Shown here piece by piece: positions 1 through 7,970 of a DNA stretch of 64,000 nucleotides (positions are counted from its first letter, which is position 1; each line of letters starts with the position of its first letter). A program made the translations under genes and the position numbers. Origin of the DNA: Ravibacter sp964559125. GTDB lineage: Bacteria; Bacteroidota; Bacteroidia; Cytophagales; Spirosomataceae. The notes under the pieces were generated by a model. The model saw only the letters and a program-made list of their open reading frames with translations. It did no database searches and was not told the DNA's origin. Where the stretch lies: NCBI GenBank assembly GCA_964559125.1, contig CAZLGW010000003.1, positions 192,172 to 256,171 of the forward strand, read 5' to 3'.

Positions 1-831
1 CAGCTGCCTTTGGGCGAAAGCTACATTCCCAATGACGTCTTCCTGGATGGCAATAGCCAGCAGATCATTATCATCACAGGGCCTAATATGGCCGGTAAAT
101 CGGCGCTTCTGCGGCAAACGGCTCTCATCGTACTGATGGCCCAAATGGGAAGCTTCGTGCCTGCGAAATCGGCCACGATCGGGCTGGTGGATAAGGTTTT
201 TACAAGGGTAGGGGCCAGCGACAATCTCAGCCGGGGCGAAAGTACCTTCATGGTCGAAATGACCGAGACAGCCAGCATCCTGAACAACCTGAGCGACAGG
301 AGCCTGGTTTTACTGGATGAAATAGGACGGGGAACGAGCACTTACGACGGCGTTGCCATAGCCTGGGCCATTACCGAATATCTTCATAAACATCCCCAAT
401 GCCGGGCCAGGACTTTATTTGCCACGCATTACCATGAATTAAACCAACTGGCGGAAGATTTTCCCCGTATCAGGAATTTCAATGTATCGGTAAAGGAGGT
501 GGACGGCAAAATCATTTTCCTACGGAAGCTGAAGCCCGGCGGAAGCGAGCACAGCTTCGGTATACACGTAGCGCAGATCGCCGGGATGCCGCAGCCCATC
601 GTCCTGAGGGCCGATGAAATCATGAGACACCTGGAAAAAGACCATGTTGCCGAAAAACACAGGAAGCGGATCAGGGAGATGCCGAAGAACAATTACCAGC
701 TCAGTATTTTCGAAGCTGCCGACCCGAGAATGGAAGAGCTGAAAAACAAGCTGGATGCTATGGATGTCAATACGTTGTCGCCTATAGAGGCATTGCTTAA
801 GCTAAACGAACTGAAGAAGATTATTTCATAA
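1..831 (+). CDS. mutS: DNA mismatch repair protein MutS, C-terminal part (cut by window edge)
   Basis: This is the ATPase end (domain V) of MutS, which recognises mismatches and signals to MutL. The frame is open to the first base, so the gene begins upstream of the window. Visible motifs are the Walker A loop GPNMAGKS (bases 79-102), the signature stretch SRGESTFMVEM, the Walker B segment LVLLDEIGRGTSTYDG and the H-loop FATHYHEL. The tail after about base 600 is the dimerisation helix-turn-helix region. The 45-base gap to the next gene on the same strand leaves co-transcription possible. Identification is secure; only the length is unknown. Confidence 0.97.
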   Translation, partial: QLPLGESYIPNDVFLDGNSQQIIIITGPNMAGKSALLRQTALIVLMAQMGSFVPAKSATIGLVDKVFTRVGASDNLSRGESTFMVEMTETASILNNLSDRSLVLLDEIGRGTSTYDGVAIAWAITEYLHKHPQCRARTLFATHYHELNQLAEDFPRIRNFNVSVKEVDGKIIFLRKLKPGGSEHSFGIHVAQIAGMPQPIVLRADEIMRHLEKDHVAEKHRKRIREMPKNNYQLSIFEAADPRMEELKNKLDAMDVNTLSPIEALLKLNELKKIIS

Positions 832-876
832 AAGTAAACCTGCCAAAACTCAATTTTTACCACGATTAAACCCTCG

Positions 877-2085
877 ATGAAAGCTACTGTAAGAATTCAA
901 CTGATGCTCATGATGTTTCTCCAGTTTGTTATATGGGGAGCCTGGTACGGACAAATGAGTAAATATATGGTAACCCAGCTCGGGGCAACCGGCTTGCAGG
1001 TGGGTAATGCCTACGCAGCTTTCTCGATAGCGATGATCATCGCTCCTTTTTTCATAGGATTGGTAGCCGACCGTTATTTCGCAGCCCAGAAAGTACTGGG
1101 CGCCCTTAATATCCTGGGTGCAGTGGTGCTGTACTTCCTGATACAAACCAGGGATCCGGATGCTTTTTTCTGGATGATCCTGCTTTATTGCATTACCTAT
1201 GCGCCGACGCTTGCCCTAGGGAATTCGATCGCCATGCAGCAGATGGTGAGCTCGGAAAAGGAATTTCCGGCTATCAGAGTGATGGGAACTATCGCCTGGA
1301 TCGTGGTAACCAATATTGTCGGCTTGTATAATTTCGGAGATAAGGTCACTATTTTTGAAATTTCGATGTACGTTTCCATTGCACTCGGATTATATGCCTT
1401 CTTTCTGCCCGATACACCTCCCAAAGCAAACAAGAATGCTTCTATCGGAGACATCCTGGGCCTGGATGCATTCCGGTTGCTGAAAGACCGGTCTTTCCTG
1501 ATTTTCGTGATATCCTCCATACTGATCTGTATCCCGCTGTCATTTTACTATGCCTGGGCCAATCCTTCGCTTACCGACTCGGGCATGACAAACGTGGAAA
1601 ACAAGATGTCGCTCGGGCAGGCTTCCGAAATTATCTTCATGCTGCTCATACCTGTCATCTACGCCCGGTTTGGGGTGAAGTGGATGTTGATTTCAGCGTT
1701 GCTAGCCTGGATCGTCCGTTTTATCGGGTTTGGCTACGGAGACGCCGGCAGTAGCGAATGGCTGTTGTATCTTGCCATCGTACTCCATGGGGTATGCTAT
1801 GACTTCTTTTTCGTAACAGGGCAGATCTATACAGATAACAAAGCCGGGGAGAAAGTGAAATCTGCAGCACAAGGGCTGATCTACCTGGCTACCTATGGTA
1901 TCGGCATGGGGATCGGTTCCTGGGTTTCCGGACTTGTTGCCGATACCTATACCCTGGCAGACGGAAGCAAGGACTGGACCTCTATCTGGCTGGTTCCCGC
2001 CGGTATTTCCTTTGTCGTTCTGCTGCTTTTCATACTTTTCTTCAGGGATAAAAAAGAAGCGGCATCTGCCGGCAACGGCTATTGA
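877..2085 (+). CDS. MFS transporter of the nucleoside:H+ symporter (NupG-like) family
   Basis: A 402-residue integral membrane protein with about twelve hydrophobic segments, the usual size of the nucleoside:H+ symporter branch of the MFS. It starts with a segment typical of this branch (LMMFLQFVIWGAWYGQMS), followed by a GLVADRYF loop after the second helix, which is the MFS loop 2-3 signature in degenerate form. Such proteins import nucleosides by proton symport, but bacteroidotal members also occur in sugar and nucleoside catabolic loci, so the substrate is inferred from family only. Its stop codon lies two bases before the ATG of the exonuclease III gene, so the two are probably co-transcribed. 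Confidence 0.8.
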   Translation: MKATVRIQLMLMMFLQFVIWGAWYGQMSKYMVTQLGATGLQVGNAYAAFSIAMIIAPFFIGLVADRYFAAQKVLGALNILGAVVLYFLIQTRDPDAFFWMILLYCITYAPTLALGNSIAMQQMVSSEKEFPAIRVMGTIAWIVVTNIVGLYNFGDKVTIFEISMYVSIALGLYAFFLPDTPPKANKNASIGDILGLDAFRLLKDRSFLIFVISSILICIPLSFYYAWANPSLTDSGMTNVENKMSLGQASEIIFMLLIPVIYARFGVKWMLISALLAWIVRFIGFGYGDAGSSEWLLYLAIVLHGVCYDFFFVTGQIYTDNKAGEKVKSAAQGLIYLATYGIGMGIGSWVSGLVADTYTLADGSKDWTSIWLVPAGISFVVLLLFILFFRDKKEAASAGNGY

Positions 2086-2087
2086 TT

Positions 2088-2870
2088 ATGCGTATCCTTT
2101 CTTACAATCTCAACGGTATAAGGGCAGCTCTGAAAAACGGGCTGGCCGACTGGCTCGGCCATGCGACATTTGAGGGAAAGCCTTTCGATATGCTCTGTTT
2201 CCAGGAAGTGAAGGCCATGGAAGACCAGGTGGATCTTTCACTTTTGAAAGACCTGGGATATGAGCTCGTCGGCTGGCATGCAGCTGAGAAAAAGGGCTAT
2301 AGCGGCGTTGCTACCTTTGCCAGGACACCCTCCGACCTGGTCGTTACTGGCTGTGGCGTGCCGTTCTACGACTCCGAAGGCAGGATACTGAGAACCGACT
2401 TCGGCGATCTCACGCTTTTAAACTGCTATTTCCCTTCCGGGACGAGCGGTGAAGTGAGGCAGACGGTGAAAATGAAATTCCTGGATGATTTTTATGAATT
2501 CGCACACGAATTAGGTCGTCAGCGCCCCCGGTTGGTGATCTGCGGAGACTTCAATATAGCTCATACCGCCGACGATATTCATGACCCCGTCGGCAATAAA
2601 AAAAGCTCCGGCTTCCTGCCCGAGGAAAGGGCTTGGATGACTAAGTGGTTCGGAAGCGGTTTTACAGATGCGTTTCGTACTATCCATCCGGATATGATCG
2701 AGTATAGCTGGTGGACCTACCGCGCCAATGCCCGGGCTAACAATAAAGGGTGGAGGATCGACTATTTTGCTGTTTCAGAGGCGTTACGACCCCGGATAGT
2801 GAACTGCCGGCACTTTAATGACGCGGTGCATTCTGATCATTGCCCGGTTGCTCTGGCGCTGGAAATGTAG
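2088..2870 (+). CDS. xth: Exodeoxyribonuclease III (AP endonuclease, EEP family)
   Basis: A DNA repair enzyme that cleaves 5' of abasic sites and degrades duplex DNA from 3' ends. The EEP fold is evident: MRILSYNLNGIRAA at the N terminus (metal-binding Asn), CFQEVKA (catalytic Glu), GDFNIAHTADD (Asp/Asn) and the C-terminal SDHCPV (catalytic His). RIDYFAVS before the end is typical of ExoIII. Two starts are possible; I chose ATG 2088 because the protein then begins MRILSYN as in its relatives, while TTG 2082 would overlap the preceding gene. Length (260 residues) is normal. Confidence 0.93.
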   Translation: MRILSYNLNGIRAALKNGLADWLGHATFEGKPFDMLCFQEVKAMEDQVDLSLLKDLGYELVGWHAAEKKGYSGVATFARTPSDLVVTGCGVPFYDSEGRILRTDFGDLTLLNCYFPSGTSGEVRQTVKMKFLDDFYEFAHELGRQRPRLVICGDFNIAHTADDIHDPVGNKKSSGFLPEERAWMTKWFGSGFTDAFRTIHPDMIEYSWWTYRANARANNKGWRIDYFAVSEALRPRIVNCRHFNDAVHSDHCPVALALEM

Positions 2871-2887
2871 GGCTGATATCTGGCCTT

Positions 2888-3211
2888 TTAGACTGGTTGC
2901 AGCGTCTTTAACTGTGCTATCGTCCTGATACCCGAGGTATCAACGCGTTTTCTGGCTTGTGCCAAATCATAATTTTTCTGCACCGTCAGCCAAAAATCAG
3001 CATCGGTATTTGGTAACAGCGCCCCCAGGCGAATAGCCATTTCCGGAGAAACAGCAGACTTTCTGTTTATGATTGCAGAAAGTGTTTTGCGGGTTGTTCC
3101 CAAATAGCCGGCTACTTCTTCAACGGTGAACTTGCGGCCTGTTTCCTCCCGCAGATTGTCTAAAGTTTCCCGGATAAGTTCGCCCGGATGGGCCGGATCA
3201 AATATAGCCAT
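2888..3211 (-). CDS. higA: HigA-type antitoxin, XRE helix-turn-helix
   Basis: A 107-residue antitoxin that neutralises HigB and represses the operon. It begins with the family signature HPGELIRETLDN, followed by a helix-turn-helix around VEEVAGYLGTTRKTLSAIINRKSAVSPEMAIRLG and the typical FWLTVQKNYDLAQA segment. It lies 15 bases downstream of the toxin gene, in the toxin-first order usual for higBA. Its C-terminal tail is slightly longer than in minimal HigA proteins. Probably binds the palindrome upstream of higB. Confidence 0.92.
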   Translation of the reverse strand: MAIFDPAHPGELIRETLDNLREETGRKFTVEEVAGYLGTTRKTLSAIINRKSAVSPEMAIRLGALLPNTDADFWLTVQKNYDLAQARKRVDTSGIRTIAQLKTLQPV

Positions 3212-3226
3212 AGCAGAACCTCCTGT

Positions 3227-3505
3227 TTAATGATAATCTATGTAATCAACATCGTAAGCGTTTCCATTTTCGAAGCGGAAAATAATCCGCCAGTTTCCTG
3301 ACACTCTGACGGAGTAAAACCCTTTTAAATCGCCTTTCAAAGCATGAAAATGGTAGCCGGTTTCATTCATGTTTTCCGGCATATTGGCAGCATCCAGACG
3401 GGTCAGGATGAGCCTTATTCTGATTATATGGCTTTGCTGAAGTTTTGAACGATCGCCTTTTTCAGCGTAAAGCTGTAACCCTTTATGTCGGAAGCTTTTA
3501 ATCAT
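3227..3505 (-). CDS. higB: HigB-type toxin (RelE/ParE superfamily mRNA interferase)
   Basis: A 92-residue toxin of the HigB family, which in known members cuts mRNA on the ribosome. It shows the expected order: IKSFRHKGLQLYAEKGD at the start, a helix with RLILTRLDAA, the FHALKGDLKGFYSVRVSGNWRI strand region and a C-terminal VDYIDYH. The basic and aromatic residues of the RelE active site (Arg, His, Tyr near the end) are present, so it is likely functional. First gene of the higBA operon; the palindrome at 3525-3535 sits just upstream. Confidence 0.92.
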   Translation of the reverse strand: MIKSFRHKGLQLYAEKGDRSKLQQSHIIRIRLILTRLDAANMPENMNETGYHFHALKGDLKGFYSVRVSGNWRIIFRFENGNAYDVDYIDYH

Positions 3506-3517
3506 AACACCAATGTA

Positions 3518-3535
3518 ACGTGAAACGTGCCACGT
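3518..3535. promoter_or_regulatory. Candidate HigA operator upstream of higBA
   Basis: Thirteen bases upstream of the higB start is a tight palindrome ACGTG-C-CACGT (3525-3535), preceded by another half-site ACGTG at 3518-3522. Antitoxins of this family repress their own operon by binding short palindromes overlapping the promoter. The link to HigA is inferred from position. Confidence 0.45.
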
Positions 3536-3616
3536 ATCAAAAATTTTTAACCATGTTCCTGAATACGATCTCCCCTCTCTGTTTCTTATGCTCCTTTTCC
3601 CGAATCACGTTATTTG

Positions 3617-3624
3617 TATATTTG
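3617..3624 (+). promoter_or_regulatory. Bacteroidota -7 promoter box before the small membrane gene
   Basis: TATATTTG matches the TAnnTTTG consensus of the Bacteroidota housekeeping sigma factor. A TTTT lies near the -33 position. The predicted transcript would start about 45 bases before the ATG at 3676. Confidence 0.5.
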
Positions 3625-3675
3625 CATCGGAGTACAGGATATTGCACCAGTCAATCAAGCTATTTAAACCCCGCT

Positions 3676-3876
3676 ATGGAAAATTCCCGTTTCAAGCGTT
3701 TCTTCGGAGCCCTTCTGACCATCATAGGTGTTGTTCTGGTACTGTTTGCCTGCGTAGCCTTTTTATCGGATAAACCTGTATTGGGGCTGGAAGTAACCAA
3801 ATGGGAAACACTCGTTCCATTTATCGTGGGCGCTTTATTCATGATACCCGGCGTGAGCCTTATCAGCAATTCCTAG
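3676..3876 (+). CDS. Small two-TM membrane protein of unknown function
   Basis: A 66-residue protein with two hydrophobic segments (about residues 10-30, FFGALLTIIGVVLVLFACVA, and 45-63, LVPFIVGALFMIPGVSLI) joined by a short charged loop. I chose ATG 3676 because the frame upstream of it reads through low-complexity sequence and a TAnnTTTG promoter sits 45 bases ahead. The stop overlaps the end of the convergent DUF2851 gene by 4 bases. Small proteins of this shape are common in Bacteroidota; no function can be assigned. Confidence 0.65.
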   Translation: MENSRFKRFFGALLTIIGVVLVLFACVAFLSDKPVLGLEVTKWETLVPFIVGALFMIPGVSLISNS

Positions 3877-3896
3877 GGTGCTTTTTTTTTCAGGAG
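3864..3896 (+). terminator. Weak terminator after the small membrane gene
   Basis: An imperfect short stem (AGCA...TGCT with an inner CCTAGG) is followed by a run of eight or nine T on the plus strand, inside the 3' end of the convergent DUF2851 gene. The stem is weak, so this is tentative. Confidence 0.3.
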
Positions 3897-5159
3897 CACA
3901 TTTCCCACGCTGCAGCTTAGGCAGCGTTTGAGGGTACAGTAGCGGTGGTACCATTCGGTGGCCCCCTGAGTGGAGGCCGAAGAAGACATCTCCAGGCCAA
4001 GCTGCTTCCACTTCCTTGTGATCCTGTTGTTTTCCGCCGGTAGTTCCTCCAGTAGCCTGACTGCCCTGTCGAGATAGCTCCTGTTGTCTGTTTTAAAGCT
4101 GTAGGCGGCCAGCAAAGGGGCCGCAGCGTTGACAATAAGCGTATAAACGGCCTCGATACCCATAGGGGGCACCAGCGTCCTGGCCGGCTTGCCGAAGTGA
4201 TAGTGCGTATGCCAGTAAGCAGATTGGATACACCTGAGCGAGGTGACGAACTGCGACGTAGTTTCGAAAGAAGTCAAAAGGGAGAATAGGTTCCCGTTTC
4301 TGCAGACGAGTGAAGCGAGCTGGGCGATCCTGACCGTCGGGAATCCCGCAGGTCTCAGCCTGAACATTTTCCATTCGATCGTATCCAGCCTCTTTTTTCC
4401 GAGCCCGTATTTTTCCGAAAGAAAGGTATATTCCCGTTTCAGGTCTGATATATACCCGGACGATGTTCCGGAGGGGATCAGGCCGGCGGTTCCCAGCAGA
4501 AGTGCCTCCAGTTGCAGGAGGTCGTTCCGGTGCTTCAGCAATATCTTCAGCGGGATCTGTTCAGCCAGGTTCTGGAAAGCGTCTGCATTTACTTTTGCCC
4601 CGAAATACCGTGCCAGTAACTGCCAGGCTGTTTCATCCCAGTCGCTGTTGTTGCGGGCGAGCATTTCCAGAATGACGACAGATTTGTTTTGCAGCCTTTC
4701 AACAAGGACACGGTCCGTCATGCTGCTTTTTACGAGCGGCGGAACCTCGGAAAACTGGTGTCCGCAGGGAATATCCTGAATCGCTTCCAGTATAGCCAGG
4801 TATCGGTTTGTCATACCCGGATCGACCCTATGCCGTAGCTCCAATACAGGAATACGTGTATTAGGATGATTTTCCATCGGCAGGTCGTTCTCCCATACTA
4901 CGTGCAGGATTACACTGTCATAGTTCTTATCGAGGGAGTGGCCGTGATGATTCCATCCAGATGTCCTGATATGGAGCTCCACGTTGCCGATCCAAAGTAT
5001 ACCGCCGATCTCTATCCTGGCTTCGAAAAAATCGGGGCCGGCATTGGTGTTCCTGAACCCGGGCCGGAGCACGGTGATTTTGTCGCCGGAGAGTGTTTGC
5101 AGGGTAGAATGGTCAAAATACTGATGTTGCCAGACAAAGGCGAGAAAGTCTTCATTCAT
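3873..5159 (-). CDS. DUF2851 family protein
   Basis: A 428-residue protein matching the Bacteroidota-restricted DUF2851 family by its opening (NEDFLAFVWQHQYFD), the VLRPGFRNTNAGPDFFEARIEIGG segment and GNVELHIRTSGWNHHGHSLD. The conserved acidic and histidine residues in that part (GPDFFEARI, GNVELH, W..H) recall a nuclease-like PD-(D/E)XK arrangement, which is only an inference. The C terminus carries three cysteines (CTLKRCLSC), possibly a metal site. A perfect TATCTTTG promoter box on the minus strand (5185-5192) lies about 25 bases before the start codon. Function unknown. Confidence 0.88.
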   Translation of the reverse strand: MNEDFLAFVWQHQYFDHSTLQTLSGDKITVLRPGFRNTNAGPDFFEARIEIGGILWIGNVELHIRTSGWNHHGHSLDKNYDSVILHVVWENDLPMENHPNTRIPVLELRHRVDPGMTNRYLAILEAIQDIPCGHQFSEVPPLVKSSMTDRVLVERLQNKSVVILEMLARNNSDWDETAWQLLARYFGAKVNADAFQNLAEQIPLKILLKHRNDLLQLEALLLGTAGLIPSGTSSGYISDLKREYTFLSEKYGLGKKRLDTIEWKMFRLRPAGFPTVRIAQLASLVCRNGNLFSLLTSFETTSQFVTSLRCIQSAYWHTHYHFGKPARTLVPPMGIEAVYTLIVNAAAPLLAAYSFKTDNRSYLDRAVRLLEELPAENNRITRKWKQLGLEMSSSASTQGATEWYHRYCTLKRCLSCSVGNVLLKKKAP

Positions 5160-5162
5160 AAA

Positions 5163-5216
5163 AAAGATAGTACGTATATGGTTTCAAAGATAAACCTGAA
5201 TATACATACTATCTTT
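5163..5216 (-). terminator. Long AT-rich hairpin with U-tract closing the PUL-like operon
   Basis: Arms 5163-5179 and 5200-5216 are inverted repeats of 17 bases with one mismatch and a 20-base loop. Read on the minus strand the hairpin follows the last gene of the operon (stop at 5273) and runs into six U residues, so it fits an intrinsic terminator. The loop contains the promoter box for the next gene. Confidence 0.6.
5185..5192 (-). promoter_or_regulatory. -7 promoter box for the DUF2851 gene
   Basis: CAAAGATA on the plus strand reads TATCTTTG on the minus strand, a perfect TAnnTTTG box. It lies in the loop of the terminator hairpin and about 26 bases before the DUF2851 start codon. No clear -33 TTTG is present. 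Confidence 0.5.
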
Positions 5217-5272
5217 CTCCCGTCAACAGGATGCGGGGGAAATCTTATAAAATCGATTACTCGTTTTACGGG

Positions 5273-6793
5273 TTACCTGCCGGTAGCCGGAACCATTTCA
5301 TTCAGTGTGTAACAGACCAGCCTGTTTGTCAACGGCGTTCCTTTGACGCTTTTGATCCCTTCCAGTTTGAATTCATAAACATATCCTTTTTTGAGTTCCG
5401 GAAGCTTTACGGATATCTTTTTCCCGTCGTCCGACAGCGTTACGCCCTGCGCTGTCACGGTTTGTACATCGGTTTGATTCGAATGGTCGATCGGCTCGCT
5501 ATAGGGCTTTTTCTGGTATACGTAAGCATAATGCCTGATCAGGTAGCCGGCCAGGTTCCGGGCCGACTTTTTGTCGACCGGTAGTGTAAACGTAAACTCA
5601 AACCCGTCAGGCAGCAATTTCATTTGCTGAATATCCATCACTTCTTTACCGGTGGCGCTGATCCGCTGGATACCCTTGGAGCCGGCCCACCCATGTACGA
5701 TCTGGCCTGTCAACAGGCTGCCGTCGGGTGCGAATGTCAGCCGGTTGTTTCCCATGCGGAGCCCGTTGCCGTCCAGGAAGGGGATGCATGCTCCCTGGAG
5801 CTGGCCATTTATGTTCTCGAGCATCACCCTCATGATCCGGTCATGGTTCATTTCGCCTACCAGCAGTTGTCCTTCAAACTGGGGGAATTGCGTGCCTCCG
5901 GGGATGTAGATGGGGTCGGAGGGAGAATTGGCCATAATCCCGTGAGGAAAGAAAACAATGGCTTCACTTCTTTTTTTATTCAATTCGCTCACGGGTATCC
6001 TGAAAGGATTGCGGCTGTCCCACTCTTTTTCCCATACCAGACTGGCCGGGTGACCATAGAAGTGTCCTTCTTTTACATGGAAGAGCTTGCTGGTTTCAAC
6101 CCAATCGCTCTGGTTGTCTGCAATAAAGAGGTTGCCTGCCGGGTCGATACCGATGCCGTTGGGCGACCGGAATCCTGAGGCATAAGGAGTAGTCTGCCCG
6201 TCGGGGGTTATTTTTAATACCCATCCGCGGTAAGGTACCACCGAATACATCTGTTTGCGCCCGTCGGTACTGTCACGTCCGGCAAGATTGACGCGACCCC
6301 TGGGATTATTACGGAATCCGGCGCCGGATGAGGCCGTGTTCAGGGCTATGAAATAATTTCCGTCTCTATCTTTTACCGGGCCGTAGTTGAATTCGTGATA
6401 GTTACCGGAAAGTCCGAAATCGTCGGTTATTTTTTCGTAAAGATCGGCAATACCGTCACCATCAGTGTCTTTGATACGGGTCAGCTCCGGTCGCTGTAGT
6501 ACCACGATTTCCCGGTTGCTTTCTACCAGAAGGCCCAGCGGTTCGTGCAGGCCTTCAGCAAAGACGGACCATTGCCCGGTTTTGAGATCGCAGGTCATCA
6601 CTTCTCCCCGCGTAAAACAGGCTACGAGCCTTCCGTCGGGGAAAAAGCCTATTCCCCCGGTTTCGGCATCCAGGCCTTCGGGCATAGGAATTTCATCCAC
6701 TTTATAGGGGCTTTCCGTACCTTTCTTCTGTGCGGAGAGCAGGAATGGCAATAAAAACAGGGAGCAAATTATAGAAAGATTTCTGGCGTTCAT
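5273..6793 (-). CDS. Secreted beta-propeller, glucose/sorbosone dehydrogenase-like protein
   Basis: A 506-residue exported protein, starting at the Met at 6793 so that a clean signal peptide results (MNARNLSIICSLFLLPFLLSAQ); an upstream Met at 6823 would only add ten polar residues. Propeller-blade motifs follow: GGIGFFPDGRLVACFTRGEV, EPLGLLVESNREIVVLQRPELTRIKDTDGDGIAD, GFRSPNGIGIDPAGNLFIADNQSDW and RLTFAPDGSLLTGQ. These match the L-sorbosone/glucose dehydrogenase-like propellers common in secreted proteins of Bacteroidota and Planctomycetes. The last 110 residues form an extra beta-rich domain. Whether it binds PQQ cannot be seen. As the last gene of the locus, directly after a cupredoxin, it may pass electrons to that protein. 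Confidence 0.78.
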   Translation of the reverse strand: MNARNLSIICSLFLLPFLLSAQKKGTESPYKVDEIPMPEGLDAETGGIGFFPDGRLVACFTRGEVMTCDLKTGQWSVFAEGLHEPLGLLVESNREIVVLQRPELTRIKDTDGDGIADLYEKITDDFGLSGNYHEFNYGPVKDRDGNYFIALNTASSGAGFRNNPRGRVNLAGRDSTDGRKQMYSVVPYRGWVLKITPDGQTTPYASGFRSPNGIGIDPAGNLFIADNQSDWVETSKLFHVKEGHFYGHPASLVWEKEWDSRNPFRIPVSELNKKRSEAIVFFPHGIMANSPSDPIYIPGGTQFPQFEGQLLVGEMNHDRIMRVMLENINGQLQGACIPFLDGNGLRMGNNRLTFAPDGSLLTGQIVHGWAGSKGIQRISATGKEVMDIQQMKLLPDGFEFTFTLPVDKKSARNLAGYLIRHYAYVYQKKPYSEPIDHSNQTDVQTVTAQGVTLSDDGKKISVKLPELKKGYVYEFKLEGIKSVKGTPLTNRLVCYTLNEMVPATGR

Positions 6794-6842
6794 CTGGATA
6801 GAATTGATGAGGCGATGAGACAATTTCTCTGGTCTCTGATAG

Positions 6843-7940
6843 CTATTTTCGGGTCATGGTGATCGTAAATTCCCTGGCTTGTGCCGGTGAGAGCCTGACC
6901 GATCTTTCAGTATCAGTCTCTCCTGCGGAAGCATCGTATTTCATCCCGTCATCTTCCCCGTACAAAAACCACACAGGCTCCAATCCGTAAGGTACACGGA
7001 ACCGTCTTTCAAAACCGGAGCCGTCGGGTTTTTCCCGGATGAGCTCCTGTACTTCCAGTCCGTTGACCAGGTAGAGGAATTCGGGGTACCGGTCTACCAT
7101 GCGATAGCCTTTGAATACGACGCTCGGCATCAGGTCACGGTTCCCTATCCGCAGGGGGTAGGTTTCCTTGTCGCGGTAAAATATCTCACCCAGAATTTTA
7201 GGGTAGGCGTTTTTGTGCCCGTGCCAGAAGTCCTTCGTATCGAGAAAGCCACCCGTCCATGCATAGCGGAGTTTGCAGGCCTCCGCATCCCAGCAGAAAG
7301 CAAGTTCATGGAGAAGCCTGACGGCAATGCTTGCCAGCCCCGACTCTTCCATAAATGCCCGGTATATATACGGAGGCCTGAGCTCGTAGGGATGCAGCCG
7401 GGGTTCGCCGTGATGATGGGCAGTATGCTGCATATCCCCGTCGCTTTTACGGCTGTCGGGCACATCAGGGTCCTTGTCTAAGGAAGGCATGGTAAGGGTA
7501 GGAGACACGTGCATGACGCCATACATCACGAAGCCGTGGCCGGGGTAGGTACATACAAACGGGTAAGCGCCTGCTGCTGAGGGTGCAGTAAAATTCAGGG
7601 TTTTCTTTTCCCCGGGAGAAATAACCGGAATATGCCACAAAACATCTTTGTTTTTAGGAATATAGCCCATTTCGGGGCCTTTTTCGGCCAGGGCTATTGC
7701 CGCTTCGACTACTGCCATCCTTTTACCCGGTCTGACAATCAGCAGGTTGTGGCTCATGTCGTCGCTGTTGGTAAAAGTCAACTCTACGGCGGTTCCCGGC
7801 TTTACGGCAAATTGTACTTTGTCGAACTGCAGGCCGGGAAGTGTTGTGATCGCAATTTTTTCTGCAGTTTCCTGGCCGGCTGCAGCGAAGCCGCTCATCA
7901 GCAGGAGGAATAAAGAAATAGTTTTACCGGTTTTTAACAT
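6843..7940 (-). CDS. Secreted plastocyanin/azurin-type cupredoxin with C-terminal domain
   Basis: A 365-residue exported protein: signal peptide (residues 1-22), then a cupredoxin domain to about residue 150 with all four type-1 copper ligands visible: His64 (DMSHNLL), Cys130, His135 and Met139 (FVCTYPGHGFVM). Residues 175-365 form a second domain (PYIYRAFMEESGLASIAVRL, CWDAEACKLRYAWTGGFLD, VVFKGYRMVD) that resembles a region found in secreted cytochromes and dehydrogenases of Bacteroidota and PVC bacteria; its role is unknown to me. It sits 49 bases upstream of the propeller dehydrogenase-like gene, suggesting an electron-transfer pair in the periplasm. Confidence 0.85.
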   Translation of the reverse strand: MLKTGKTISLFLLLMSGFAAAGQETAEKIAITTLPGLQFDKVQFAVKPGTAVELTFTNSDDMSHNLLIVRPGKRMAVVEAAIALAEKGPEMGYIPKNKDVLWHIPVISPGEKKTLNFTAPSAAGAYPFVCTYPGHGFVMYGVMHVSPTLTMPSLDKDPDVPDSRKSDGDMQHTAHHHGEPRLHPYELRPPYIYRAFMEESGLASIAVRLLHELAFCWDAEACKLRYAWTGGFLDTKDFWHGHKNAYPKILGEIFYRDKETYPLRIGNRDLMPSVVFKGYRMVDRYPEFLYLVNGLEVQELIREKPDGSGFERRFRVPYGLEPVWFLYGEDDGMKYDASAGETDTERSVRLSPAQAREFTITMTRK

Positions 7941-7970
7941 TTTAGTCTAACTATTACAGTTTTTTAGTTT

